Shown here: positions 8,282-14,778 of the stretch, in pieces
How positions within the stretch are numbered: position 1 is the first letter of the stretch
Layout: every line of letters starts with the position of its first letter
Source: an uncultured Amaricoccus sp.
GTDB taxonomy: Bacteria; Pseudomonadota; Alphaproteobacteria; Rhodobacterales; Rhodobacteraceae
DNA: 21,747 bases
Assembly (NCBI RefSeq): GCF_937891315.1
Contig: NZ_CALAGI010000028.1
Location: 1-21,747, forward strand
Reading direction: 5' to 3'
Notes under the pieces: generated by a model
The model's input: only the letters and a program-made list of their open reading frames with translations
What the model was told of the DNA's origin: nothing
The model's database searches: none
Made by a program: the position numbers and the translations under genes

Positions 8282-9118
8282 TCATTTCCGGCCTGGCCGC
8301 TTGACGGCGAGCGCGCGCACAACCCCGTGCAGGGTGCGGATATCGGCGTCGGTCAGCGGCGCGCGGCGAAACAGGTTCTCGAGATTGCCGACCATGTGCG
8401 GCCGCTTGTGCTCGGGAAAGAAAAAACCCGCGGCGTCGAGACGGGCCACCAGATGCTCCATGAACTTCTCGACCTCGATGCCCGTCGCCCGCTCCGCCCC
8501 GGCGAGCACATAGGTCGCGGGCGGGGTCGCATCGACCTGGCGCATCCATTCGTAGGCGATGAGGAGCGCGCTCTGGCCGAGGTTCAGCGAGCCGAAGGCC
8601 GGATTGACCGGCACCGAGATCACGGCGTTCGCCCGGACGATATCGGCGTTCTCCAATCCCGCCCGCTCCGGCCCGAACAGGATGCCGACCCGCTCGCCCG
8701 CGGCGATCATCGCCCGCGCCTCGGCCATCGCCTGCTCCGGTGTCATCACCTGCTTGGTCAGCGACCGGTCGCGCGCCGTGGTGGCGAAGACGAAGCCGAG
8801 ATCCGCGCCCGCGTCGAGCACGCTGTCATGCACCGTCACCCGGTCGAGGACATGCGCCGCGCCGCTCGCCATCGCGACCGCCCGCGGGTTCGGCCAGCCG
8901 TCGCGCGGGGCGACAAGCCGCATCCTGTCGAGGCCGAAGTTCCACATCGCCCGCGCCGCCGCGCCGATATTCTCGCCCATCTGCGGTGCGACGAGAATGA
9001 AGGTCGGCCCCCGGGGCGATTCCGCCCGCGTTTCCGAGCCGATTTCCGGGCCGCCTTCGCCACCGTGATCCGTGCCCGCCACCCGTTCGCCCCGCTCGTC
9101 CCACGCGGCGGGCCTCAT
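8282..9118 (-). CDS. trmJ: tRNA (cytidine/uridine-2'-O-)-methyltransferase, TrmJ/SpoU family
   Basis: This SPOUT-fold enzyme would use S-adenosylmethionine to 2'-O-methylate a tRNA nucleotide, position 32 for TrmJ itself. With start ATG 9118 it has 278 residues. The SPOUT motifs are PQMGENIGAAARAMWNFG at about 45-62 (substrate/catalytic Asn and Arg), GILFGPERAGL at 145-155, and VPVNPAFGSLNLGQS at 169-183 (trefoil-knot AdoMet site). A C-terminal helical region of about 85 residues is TrmJ-like. The first ~35 residues are poorly conserved in character, so a GTG at 9082 could be the true start; no Shine-Dalgarno decides it. The frame stays open to 9331 across the icd promoter but is not credible there. 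It is divergent from icd, with a palindrome between them. Confidence 0.9.
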   Translation of the reverse strand: MRPAAWDERGERVAGTDHGGEGGPEIGSETRAESPRGPTFILVAPQMGENIGAAARAMWNFGLDRMRLVAPRDGWPNPRAVAMASGAAHVLDRVTVHDSVLDAGADLGFVFATTARDRSLTKQVMTPEQAMAEARAMIAAGERVGILFGPERAGLENADIVRANAVISVPVNPAFGSLNLGQSALLIAYEWMRQVDATPPATYVLAGAERATGIEVEKFMEHLVARLDAAGFFFPEHKRPHMVGNLENLFRRAPLTDADIRTLHGVVRALAVKRPGRK

Positions 9119-9156
9119 ACCTCGCCGGACCTTACCCGACAAGCCGCGTCTATTTT

Positions 9157-9174
9157 GGTATACTTCAGTATACC
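9157..9174. promoter_or_regulatory. Perfect 18-bp dyad between trmJ and icd, likely regulator binding site
   Basis: GGTATACTTCAGTATACC consists of two perfect 7-bp arms around a 4-bp spacer in an AT-rich patch. It lies 39 bp before the trmJ start codon and about 78 bp before the icd start codon. Its centre is about 41.5 bp upstream of the start site predicted from the TATAGG at 9195-9200. GGTATAC half-sites resemble those of some GntR/FCD-type regulators, but the regulator is not identifiable here. Confidence 0.6.
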
Positions 9175-9194
9175 TGTCTTTTCTTGCGCTGGGA

Positions 9195-9200
9195 TATAGG
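9195..9200 (+). promoter_or_regulatory. Candidate -10 element of the icd promoter
   Basis: TATAGG matches 4 of 6 bases of the sigma-70 -10 consensus, 51 bp before the icd ATG. No good -35 lies 16-18 bp upstream; the dyad at 9157-9174 sits there instead, as in activator-dependent promoters. Confidence 0.35.
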
Positions 9201-9251
9201 CTAGCAGTCGGACGATTCCACTGCGCTTCCAGAACCGAGGGAACCCCAACA

Positions 9252-10466
9252 ATGAGCAAGATCAAAGTCGCCAACCCGGTCGTCGAACTCGATGGCGATG
9301 AAATGACCCGGATCATCTGGGATTTCATCAAGCAGAAGCTGATCCTGCCCTATCTCGACATCGACCTGAAATATTACGACCTCGGCATCGAGGAGCGCGA
9401 CCGGACCAACGACCAGATCACCATCGATTCCGCCAACGCGATCCTGAAGTACGGCGTTGGCGTCAAATGCGCGACCATCACCCCCGACGAGCAGCGCGTC
9501 GAGGAATTCGGCCTCAAGCAGATGTGGAAGTCGCCCAACGGCACGATCCGCAACATCCTCGGCGGCACCATCTTCCGCCAGCCGATCATCTGCAAGAACG
9601 TGCCGCGCCTCGTGCCGGGCTGGACCAAGCCGATCGTCGTCGGCCGCCATGCCTTCGGCGACCAGTATCGTGCGACGGACTTCCGCTTCCCCGGCAAGGG
9701 CAAGCTGACCCTGACCTTCGTCGGCGAGGACGGCACGAAGATCGAGCGGGACGTCTACGAGGCTCCTTCGGCCGGCGTCGTCATGGGCATGTACAACCTC
9801 GACAATTCGATCCGCGACTTCGCCCGGGCGTCGTTGAACTACGGCTTGAACCTCGGCTGGCCGGTCTACCTGTCGACCAAGAACACCATCCTCAAGGCCT
9901 ATGACGGCCGCTTCAAGGATCTGTTCCAGGAAGTCTACGAGGCCGAATTCGCCGACAAGTTCAAGGCGAAGGGCATCATCTACGAGCACCGCCTGATCGA
10001 CGACATGGTGGCCTCGGCGCTCAAATGGTCGGGCGGCTATGTCTGGGCCTGCAAGAACTACGACGGCGACGTGCAGTCCGACACCGTGGCCCAGGGCTTC
10101 GGCTCGCTCGGCCTGATGACCTCGGTCCTGATGACGCCGGACGGCAAGACCGTCGAGGCCGAGGCGGCGCATGGCACGGTGACCCGGCACTATCGCGAGC
10201 ACCAGAAGGGCAAGGCGACCTCCACCAACTCCGTCGCCTCGATCTACGCCTGGACCGGCGGTCTCAAGCATCGTGCGAAGCTCGACGGCAATGCCGAGCT
10301 GAAGCGTTTCGCCGAGACGCTGGAGACGGTCGTCGTCGATACCGTCGAATCCGGCGACATGACCAAGGACCTCGCGCTGCTGGTCGGCCCGGACCAGAAA
10401 TGGCTGACCACCCAGGGCTGGCTCGAGAAAGTGGATGAGAACCTGAACAAGGCGCTGGTGGGCTAA
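9252..10466 (+). CDS. icd: NADP-dependent isocitrate dehydrogenase, eukaryote-like homodimeric type
   Basis: This TCA-cycle enzyme oxidatively decarboxylates isocitrate to 2-oxoglutarate with NADP+ in the cytoplasm. The 404-residue protein is of the type shared by alphaproteobacteria and mitochondria, not the E. coli type. Isocitrate-binding residues are in KSPNGTIRN (93-101), Arg109 and Arg132; Lys210 lies in LSTKNT. Metal-binding aspartates are around 250-251 and in YDGDVQSD (270-277). GTVTRHYREHQKGK at about 308-321 contains the Arg-His pair that reads the NADP 2'-phosphate. ATG 9252 has GAGGG about 10 nt upstream and gives the standard MSKIKV start. It is divergent from trmJ, and a decayed YitT-type gene follows it on the same strand. 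Confidence 0.98.
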   Translation: MSKIKVANPVVELDGDEMTRIIWDFIKQKLILPYLDIDLKYYDLGIEERDRTNDQITIDSANAILKYGVGVKCATITPDEQRVEEFGLKQMWKSPNGTIRNILGGTIFRQPIICKNVPRLVPGWTKPIVVGRHAFGDQYRATDFRFPGKGKLTLTFVGEDGTKIERDVYEAPSAGVVMGMYNLDNSIRDFARASLNYGLNLGWPVYLSTKNTILKAYDGRFKDLFQEVYEAEFADKFKAKGIIYEHRLIDDMVASALKWSGGYVWACKNYDGDVQSDTVAQGFGSLGLMTSVLMTPDGKTVEAEAAHGTVTRHYREHQKGKATSTNSVASIYAWTGGLKHRAKLDGNAELKRFAETLETVVVDTVESGDMTKDLALLVGPDQKWLTTQGWLEKVDENLNKALVG

Positions 10467-10518
10467 CCCGACCGGTGCCGCGCGACGGGCAGGCGGCGGA
10501 AGACTTTCCCCCGCCCGC

Positions 10519-10920
10519 CATTCGCGGTTCGAAGATGCCCAGGGCCTGTTCATCGGCACCTCGATGACGGCGCCGGGGCTGGTCCTGCTCCAGCATCTCG
10601 GCTTCGTGACCGGCCAGATGGCCGGTCACGCGCTGCTCATATCGCTCTGGACCGGGCTCGATTTCGGCCCGGTCTTTTCGTGCTGAACCTGCCGTTCTAC
10701 TGGCTGGCCTGGGCCCGGAGGGGGCCGCGGTTCACGCTGAAGTCGCTGCTCGCCGTCGGCATGCTGTCGCTCTTCACCATGCTGGCGCCGCGTCCGCTGA
10801 CGTTCGGCCATGTCGAGCCACTGACCGGGGCGATTCTCGCAGGCGCCACCTCGGGCCTTGGCGCGCTCGCGATCTACCGCCACCGTGCCAGTCTCGGCGG
10901 CATGGGCGTTCTGGCGATCG
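10519..10920 (+). pseudogene. YitT-family membrane protein remnant (frameshifted and 3'-truncated)
   Basis: Residues like FEDAQGLFIGTS, GLVLLQHLGFVTGQMAGHALL and then LNLPFYWLAW, RFTLKSLLAVGMLSL, RHRASLGGMGVLAI match the start and middle of YitT/DUF161-type membrane proteins. The first part (through 10680) and the second part (from 10680) are in different frames. Adding one T to the run at 10675-10678 would restore a continuous VFFVLNLPFYW. No start codon is evident in the first frame. Homology ends near 10920, where a palindromic mosaic begins, leaving about 130 of an expected ~200 residues. It is probably dead, unless the frameshift is a sequencing error; the truncation would remain. Confidence 0.75.
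10650..10678 (+). terminator. Intrinsic terminator-like hairpin inside the YitT remnant
   Basis: GACCGGGC (10650-10657) and GCCCGGTC (10667-10674) form a perfect 8-bp stem with a 9-nt loop, directly followed by TTTT. It is the first hairpin with a T tract downstream of icd (184 nt after its stop) and may end the icd transcript. The T tract is the same run that breaks the YitT frame. Confidence 0.5.
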
Positions 10921-11062
10921 AGAGCGGAGTCCGATCCGGCAGAGCCGGCTCATCCGCTCTAGAGCAATGTCCAACCGGACGGAATCGTCCGGTGGTTAAG
11001 ACATTGCGCAAATTCAAGACTCTAGAGCGGGCGACCCGGTGCAACCGGGTCGCCCGCTCTAG
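10921..11062. repeat. Mosaic of three palindromes (intergenic repeat element)
   Basis: Three adjacent inverted repeats fill the space. The first is 10921-10960, outer arms AGAGCGGA/TCCGCTCT and inner CCGGC/GCCGG. The second is 10964-11007, arms GCAATGTC/GACATTGC enclosing ACCGGACG/CGTCCGGT. The third is 11022-11062, two perfect 19-bp arms (CTAGAGCGGGCGACCCGGT) around a 3-nt loop. The octamer TCTAGAGC occurs at 10958 and 11021, bracketing the second unit. The build resembles mosaic palindromic intergenic elements of alphaproteobacteria such as RIME-type repeats. The element replaces the 3' part of the YitT gene, and its right end contains the stop codon of the next gene (11059-11061). It can also act as a bidirectional transcription end, although it has no T tract. 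Confidence 0.75.
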
Positions 11063-11511
11063 GAATCAGGGCTCCACATGTCCTGGCTCATCCGCCAGGT
11101 TCCATCCGCGCCCTTCTTCCAGATGACGAGCGCCTTGCCACTCGCCTCACCCTCCGCGCCGCCGTCCATGCCCGGGAACTTGATCGACCAGGTTCCGGTC
11201 TCGATCATCGTGTCGCCGATCACCTCGACCGCCGTGAGGCCGAGCTTCAGCGAGTGAAATCCCGCGTCGATTCCCGCCTGCCAATAGGCGCCGATCGCCT
11301 CGCGGCCGACCACCATCGGCTCGCCTGGCGGCAGGAGACGCGCGTCCTCGGTAAAGACCGCCTCGGCCGCGGCCGCGCCATCGCCGGCGGCGAAAGCCGC
11401 CTCCCAGGAGGCCTGAGCCGCCTTGATCTCGGCCGCGTCGTCCGCGAGCGCCGGGCCGGACAAGGTGAGAGCAAGAACGGTAGCGACGCGAAGCGCGTTG
11501 GCACGGGTCAT
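11059..11511 (-). CDS. Secreted NTF2/SnoaL-like (DUF4440-type) protein
   Basis: The 150-residue product has a signal peptide (MTRANALRV, hydrophobic to about 19, ALA-DD cleavage near 23) and then a single cone-shaped NTF2-like domain. The pattern AEIKAAQASWEAAFAAGDGAAAAEAVFTEDARLLPPGEP followed by GREAIGAYW and ending WRMSQDMWS is typical of DUF4440/SgcJ-type proteins. These bind small ligands or act as enzymes of unknown specificity, so no substrate can be named. ATG 11511 is used because it starts the signal peptide and has a G-rich tract upstream; an ATG at 11538 is in frame. The TAG stop lies inside the arm of a palindromic repeat, so the last one or two residues may come from that insertion. 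It is monocistronic, downstream of the ribosomal cluster terminators. Confidence 0.85.
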   Translation of the reverse strand: MTRANALRVATVLALTLSGPALADDAAEIKAAQASWEAAFAAGDGAAAAEAVFTEDARLLPPGEPMVVGREAIGAYWQAGIDAGFHSLKLGLTAVEVIGDTMIETGTWSIKFPGMDGGAEGEASGKALVIWKKGADGTWRMSQDMWSPDS

Positions 11512-11674
11512 GGTAGCCCCCAAAGCCGATCGGTTCACCGCCCCGGTGCCACATGGTCAGCCAGTCGGAGCAATTCCTGACGGCGTGATTTCGTGATCTG
11601 GTCAGTTTGGCAGTGCCGACATCCTACACGAAGACGCCGAAAAAATCGCACCGAAACGCGGGCGCCCAAAGACG

Positions 11675-11703
11675 CAAAACGCCCCGGCGAACCGGAGCGT
11701 TTG
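11675..11703 (-). terminator. Second intrinsic terminator after rpmD
   Basis: On the minus strand AAACGCTCCGG, loop TTCG, CCGGGGCGTTT form a stem (one T-G wobble) capped by the very stable UUCG tetraloop and followed by TTTTG. It lies about 70 nt past the rpmD stop, after a first terminator. Confidence 0.7.
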
Positions 11704-11707
11704 CGCG

Positions 11708-11723
11708 GCCTCGATCGAGGCCG
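11708..11723. repeat. 16-bp perfect palindrome between the two rpmD terminators
   Basis: GGCCTCGATCGAGGCC is a perfect self-complementary sequence. It may add structure to the 3' end or bind a protein; nothing more can be said. Confidence 0.45.
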
Positions 11724-11730
11724 GTGTGGA

Positions 11731-11759
11731 AAAACCGCGACGGGAAAACCCGCCGCGGC
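11731..11759 (-). terminator. Intrinsic terminator of the ribosomal protein cluster, just after rpmD
   Basis: On the minus strand CCGCGGCGGG, loop TTTT, CCCGTCGCGG form a 10-bp stem (one G-T wobble) followed by TTTTT. It begins 13 nt after the rpmD stop codon and is a textbook Rho-independent terminator. Confidence 0.85.
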
Positions 11760-11772
11760 AAGGTGGAAGCGC

Positions 11773-11958
11773 TTAGGCGCGCTCCTCCACGATTGTCACC
11801 AGATGCGGGATGCTCTCCACCATGCCGCGCACCGACGGATTGTCCGGCAGTTCGCGCGTACGGTTCATCTTGTTGAGCCCGAGGCCGATCAGCGTCGCGC
11901 GCTGGACGGCCGGACGGCGGATCGGCGAGCCGATCTGCTTGACGACGATGGTTGCCAT
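11773..11958 (-). CDS. rpmD: 50S ribosomal protein L30
   Basis: The 61-residue protein (E. coli 59) has the L30 hallmarks: KQIGSPIRRPAVQRATLIGLGL, in which a GS..R pattern precedes the helix, and NKMNRTRELPDNPSVRGMV. It sits on the large subunit near 5S rRNA and helices of domain II. It starts 5 nt after the rpsE stop, as in other spc operons. Normally rplO and secY would follow; here two tandem terminators follow instead, so this is the last gene of the cluster. Confidence 0.98.
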   Translation of the reverse strand: MATIVVKQIGSPIRRPAVQRATLIGLGLNKMNRTRELPDNPSVRGMVESIPHLVTIVEERA

Positions 11959-11963
11959 GTCTC

Positions 11964-12554
11964 TCAGGCCTCGCTGGCTTCGACGACCGCTTCGCTGGCG
12001 GGCGCGTTCGATCCGCCATCCGTGCGCGGCAGGATGTCCGCGACCTTCTTGCCGCGGCGCTGTGCGACCTGACGCGGGCTCGTCTGGCTCTGCAGCCCGT
12101 CGATCGTCGCGCGGATCATGTTGTAGGGGTTCTGGCTGCCCAGCGACTTCGAGACGACGTCATGAACGCCGAGCATCTCGAAGACGGCGCGCATCGGACC
12201 ACCGGCGATGATGCCGGTACCGGCCGGCGCCGCCCGCATCACCACCTTGCCCGCGCCGTGACGGCCGTTCATGTCGTGGTGCAGCGTCCGACCCTCGCGC
12301 AGCGGCACGCGGATCATCTGGCGCTTGGCCTGCTCGGTCGCCTTGCGGATCGCCTCGGGAACCTCGCGGGCCTTGCCCTTGCCGTAGCCGACGCGACCCT
12401 TCTGGTCGCCGACGACGACGAGCGCGGCGAAACCGAAGCGCTTGCCGCCCTTCACCGTCTTGGAGACGCGGTTGATCGCGACGAGGCGGTCCTGAAACTC
12501 GGGGTTCTCGTCCCGGTCGCGGCGGCCGCCGCCGCGGTTGTCTTCTCTTGCCAT
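11964..12554 (-). CDS. rpsE: 30S ribosomal protein S5
   Basis: S5 lies at the back of the small subunit near the mRNA entry channel and takes part in decoding accuracy and unwinding. The 196-residue protein carries the N-terminal double-stranded-RNA-binding-like domain (FQDRLVAINRVSKTVKGG, then RFGFAALVVVGD, GRVGYGKGKAREVPEAI) and the C-terminal S5 domain (APAGTGIIAGGPMRAVFE, then GSQNPYNMIRATIDGL). It is about 30 residues longer than in E. coli, from a charged, Arg/Gly-rich N-terminus and an Ala/Glu-rich C-terminus. It follows rplR by 12 nt. Confidence 0.98.
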   Translation of the reverse strand: MAREDNRGGGRRDRDENPEFQDRLVAINRVSKTVKGGKRFGFAALVVVGDQKGRVGYGKGKAREVPEAIRKATEQAKRQMIRVPLREGRTLHHDMNGRHGAGKVVMRAAPAGTGIIAGGPMRAVFEMLGVHDVVSKSLGSQNPYNMIRATIDGLQSQTSPRQVAQRRGKKVADILPRTDGGSNAPASEAVVEASEA

Positions 12555-12566
12555 TCCGGTCTCTCC

Positions 12567-12926
12567 CTAGAACTTCAGACCGCCCTCACGGGCGGCATCC
12601 GCAAGGGCCTTGACCTTGCCATGAAACAGGAACCCGCCACGGTCGAAATAGACCTCCTCGACGCCGGCGGCCTTCGCGCGCGCGGCGATCTCGGCGCCCA
12701 CCCTGGCGGCGGCTTCCTTGTTGTTCTTGCCCTGGAACCCCAGACCCACCTCGAGCGTCGAGGCGGCGGCCAGGGTGTGGCCCCGTGCATCGTCGATCAA
12801 CTGGACCGAGATGTTCTTGCTGGACCGATGAATGCTGAGCCGGGCACGGCCGTTGGCCATCTTCCTCAGCTTGTTCCGGACGCGCAGGCGGCGCTTCTGG
12901 AACAACTCTCTCTTGCTGTTCGCCAT
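12567..12926 (-). CDS. rplR: 50S ribosomal protein L18
   Basis: L18 binds 5S rRNA together with L5 in the central protuberance. The 119-residue protein (E. coli 117) shows the basic N-terminus FQKRRLRVRNKLRK and RARLSIHRSSKNISVQLIDD, followed by GKNNKEAAARVGAEIAARA and the end FDRGGFLFHGKVKALADAAREGGLKF, all standard for the bacterial protein. It starts 12 nt after the rplF stop and is followed by rpsE. Confidence 0.98.
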   Translation of the reverse strand: MANSKRELFQKRRLRVRNKLRKMANGRARLSIHRSSKNISVQLIDDARGHTLAAASTLEVGLGFQGKNNKEAAARVGAEIAARAKAAGVEEVYFDRGGFLFHGKVKALADAAREGGLKF

Positions 12927-12938
12927 GATAAGCGCTCC

Positions 12939-13472
12939 TTACTTCTTCTTGCCTTCCTTGCGGAAGATGAATTCGCCCTTGTACTTGATACCCTTGCCTT
13001 TGTACGGCTCGGGCTTGCGCCATTCGCGGATATTCGCCGCGACCTGACCGACCACCTGCTGGTCGATGCCCTCGACGATGATCTCGGTCGGCTTGGGCGT
13101 CGCGATGGTGACGCCGTCGGGGATCGCGAAATCGACGTCATGGCTGTAGCCGAGCGACAGTTTGAGCATCTTGCCCTGCACCGCCGCGCGATAGCCGACG
13201 CCGGTGATCTCCATTTCCTTCTTGAAGCCGGTGCTGACGCCGGTCACCAGATTGGCGACCTGGGTCCGCGACATGCCCCACTGCTGCCGGGCGCGCTTGG
13301 AGGTGCCGCGCGGCTTGACCGTCACGGCGCCCTCGTCGAGCGCGATCGTCACATCGTCGGTCGCGGTGAATGCGCGGATGCCTTTCGGCCCCTTCACCTC
13401 GACGGTCTGCCCCGAGACAGTGGCGCTGACGCCCTTGGGCAGCTCGACCGGTTTCTTGCCAATGCGAGACAT
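12939..13472 (-). CDS. rplF: 50S ribosomal protein L6
   Basis: L6 sits at the base of the L7/L12 stalk near the sarcin-ricin loop and helps bind elongation factors. ATG 13472 gives the canonical MSRIGKKPVELPKGV start and 177 residues, the same length as E. coli; GAGGAG lies just upstream. The conserved end is EFIFRKEGKKK, preceded by EWRKPEPYKGKGIKY, the L6 signature. Upstream in-frame codons to 13538 overlap rpsH and are not used. Confidence 0.98.
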   Translation of the reverse strand: MSRIGKKPVELPKGVSATVSGQTVEVKGPKGIRAFTATDDVTIALDEGAVTVKPRGTSKRARQQWGMSRTQVANLVTGVSTGFKKEMEITGVGYRAAVQGKMLKLSLGYSHDVDFAIPDGVTIATPKPTEIIVEGIDQQVVGQVAANIREWRKPEPYKGKGIKYKGEFIFRKEGKKK

Positions 13473-13482
13473 TGCCCTCTCC

Positions 13483-13881
13483 TCAGAACACGGTGCACAG
13501 GACTTCGCCGCCGACATTGACGGAGCGAGCCTGTGCATCGGACATGACGCCCTTCGGCGTCGAGACGATCGCGATCCCGAGGCCCTGGCGAACCTGCGGG
13601 ATCTCCTTCACGCCGGAATAGACGCGCCGGCCGGGAGTCGAGACACGGCGCAATTCGCGGATGACCGGAGCCCCGTCGAAATACTTCAGCGAAATCTCGA
13701 TCTCGGGGTGACCGTCCTTGGACTTCACCTCCTCGTAGCCGCGGATATAGCCCTCGGCCTTCAGCACATCGAGAACCCAGACGCGGATCTTCGAGGCCGG
13801 GGTGCGGACCGTGGACTTGCCGCGCAGCGAGGCGTTGCGGATGCGGGTGAGCATATCGCCCAGGGGATCATTCATCGACAT
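13483..13881 (-). CDS. rpsH: 30S ribosomal protein S8
   Basis: S8 binds the central domain of 16S rRNA and is an early assembly protein; in E. coli it also represses the spc operon. The 132-residue product starts MSMNDPLGDMLTRIRNA and ends with GIAIVSTPKGVMSDAQARSVNVGGEVLCTVF, containing the S8 STxxGxM signature. The AAGGGGG 8 nt before ATG 13881 favours this start over the second ATG at 13875. It starts 12 nt after the rpsN stop. Confidence 0.98.
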   Translation of the reverse strand: MSMNDPLGDMLTRIRNASLRGKSTVRTPASKIRVWVLDVLKAEGYIRGYEEVKSKDGHPEIEISLKYFDGAPVIRELRRVSTPGRRVYSGVKEIPQVRQGLGIAIVSTPKGVMSDAQARSVNVGGEVLCTVF

Positions 13882-13893
13882 GTCCGTTCCCCC

Positions 13894-14199
13894 TTACCAG
13901 CTCGACTTGACCATGCCCGGGATCTGCCCCATCGAGGCATAGTCCCGGAGCGCGATGCGCGACATGCGCAACTTGCGATAATAGGCCTTCGGACGGCCCG
14001 TAACCTCGCAGCGGTTGTGCAGGCGCGTCGCCGACGAATTGCGCGGCAGTTTCGCGAGCTTGAGGCTCGCCTTGAAGCGCTCCTCGCGCGAGACGTTCTC
14101 GTCGCGGGCGATCGCCTTGAGCGCGGCGCGGCGCACCGCGTATTTCGCCACCAGAACTTCACGCTTCTTCTGGCGGTTGATCATGCTTGCCTTGGCCAT
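13894..14199 (-). CDS. rpsN: 30S ribosomal protein S14 (long, zinc-free form)
   Basis: The 101-residue protein matches the long S14 of Proteobacteria. It has a single cysteine, in NRCEVTGRP, and lacks the CxxC pairs of the short zinc-binding form. The RCEVTGRPKAYYRKLRMSRI signature and the end GQIPGMVKSSW are standard. S14 lies in the head of the 30S subunit. It starts 18 nt after rplE. Confidence 0.98.
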   Translation of the reverse strand: MAKASMINRQKKREVLVAKYAVRRAALKAIARDENVSREERFKASLKLAKLPRNSSATRLHNRCEVTGRPKAYYRKLRMSRIALRDYASMGQIPGMVKSSW

Positions 14200-14217
14200 T
14201 CTACTCTCTCCCGCCCG

Positions 14218-14778
14218 TCACGCCGTGAACGGCATGTTGAAATGCTTCAACAATGCCTTCGCTTCCGCGTCGTTCTTCGCGGTGGTGCAGATGACGATAT
14301 CCATGCCCCAGACCTGGTCGATCTTGTCGAAATTGATCTCGGGGAAGACGATGTGCTCCTTGAGGCCCAAGGCATAGTTGCCGCGGCCGTCGAAGCTCTT
14401 GGAGTTGACCCCGCGGAAGTCGCGGACACGCGGCATCGCCACGGTGATCAGGCGGTCGAGGAACTCGTACATCCGGTCCCGGCGCAGGGTCACCTTGACG
14501 CCGAGCGGCATCTCCTCGCGGACCTTGAAGCCGGCGATCGACTTCTTGGCCTTGGTGACGATGCACTTCTGGCCGGCGATCAGCGCCAGATCGGCCTCGG
14601 CCGAACGGATCTTCTTGCTGTCCGAGACGGCTTCGCCGACGCCCATGTTGAGCACGATCTTGTCGAGCCGCGGGATCTGCATGTCGTTCTTGTAGCCGAA
14701 CTCTTCCTTGAGCGCGGCCCGGATACTGTCTCGATAGACCGCCCTGAGGCGCGGCGTGTAGGTCGTGGCGTCGAGCAT
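14218..14778 (-). CDS. rplE: 50S ribosomal protein L5
   Basis: L5 binds 5S rRNA and contacts the P-site tRNA from the central protuberance. The 186-residue protein (E. coli 179) shows PRLDKIVLNMGVGEA, the L5 signature, then TKAKKSIAGFKVREEMPLG, VTLRRDRMYEFLDRLI and LGLKEHIVFPEI. Its ATG (14778) overlaps the rplX stop by one base (TGATG). Confidence 0.98.
   Translation of the reverse strand: MLDATTYTPRLRAVYRDSIRAALKEEFGYKNDMQIPRLDKIVLNMGVGEAVSDSKKIRSAEADLALIAGQKCIVTKAKKSIAGFKVREEMPLGVKVTLRRDRMYEFLDRLITVAMPRVRDFRGVNSKSFDGRGNYALGLKEHIVFPEINFDKIDQVWGMDIVICTTAKNDAEAKALLKHFNMPFTA

Noticed and set aside
6160..8322. A single 720-aa protein covering the ABC ATPase and the ctaA region
   Set aside because: Only the last 308 residues are a protein family; the part over ctaA is an out-of-frame reading of a conserved gene. 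The ATPase starts at ATG 7086.
7179..8513. Long plus-strand open frame (444 aa) antisense to ctaA
   Set aside because: Low-complexity Arg/Pro/Asp-rich reading opposite a conserved membrane enzyme; no start site or domain.
10491..10520. Imperfect GC inverted repeat just after icd as its terminator
   Set aside because: Two mismatches in the stem and no T tract; the hairpin at 10650-10678 is a better candidate.
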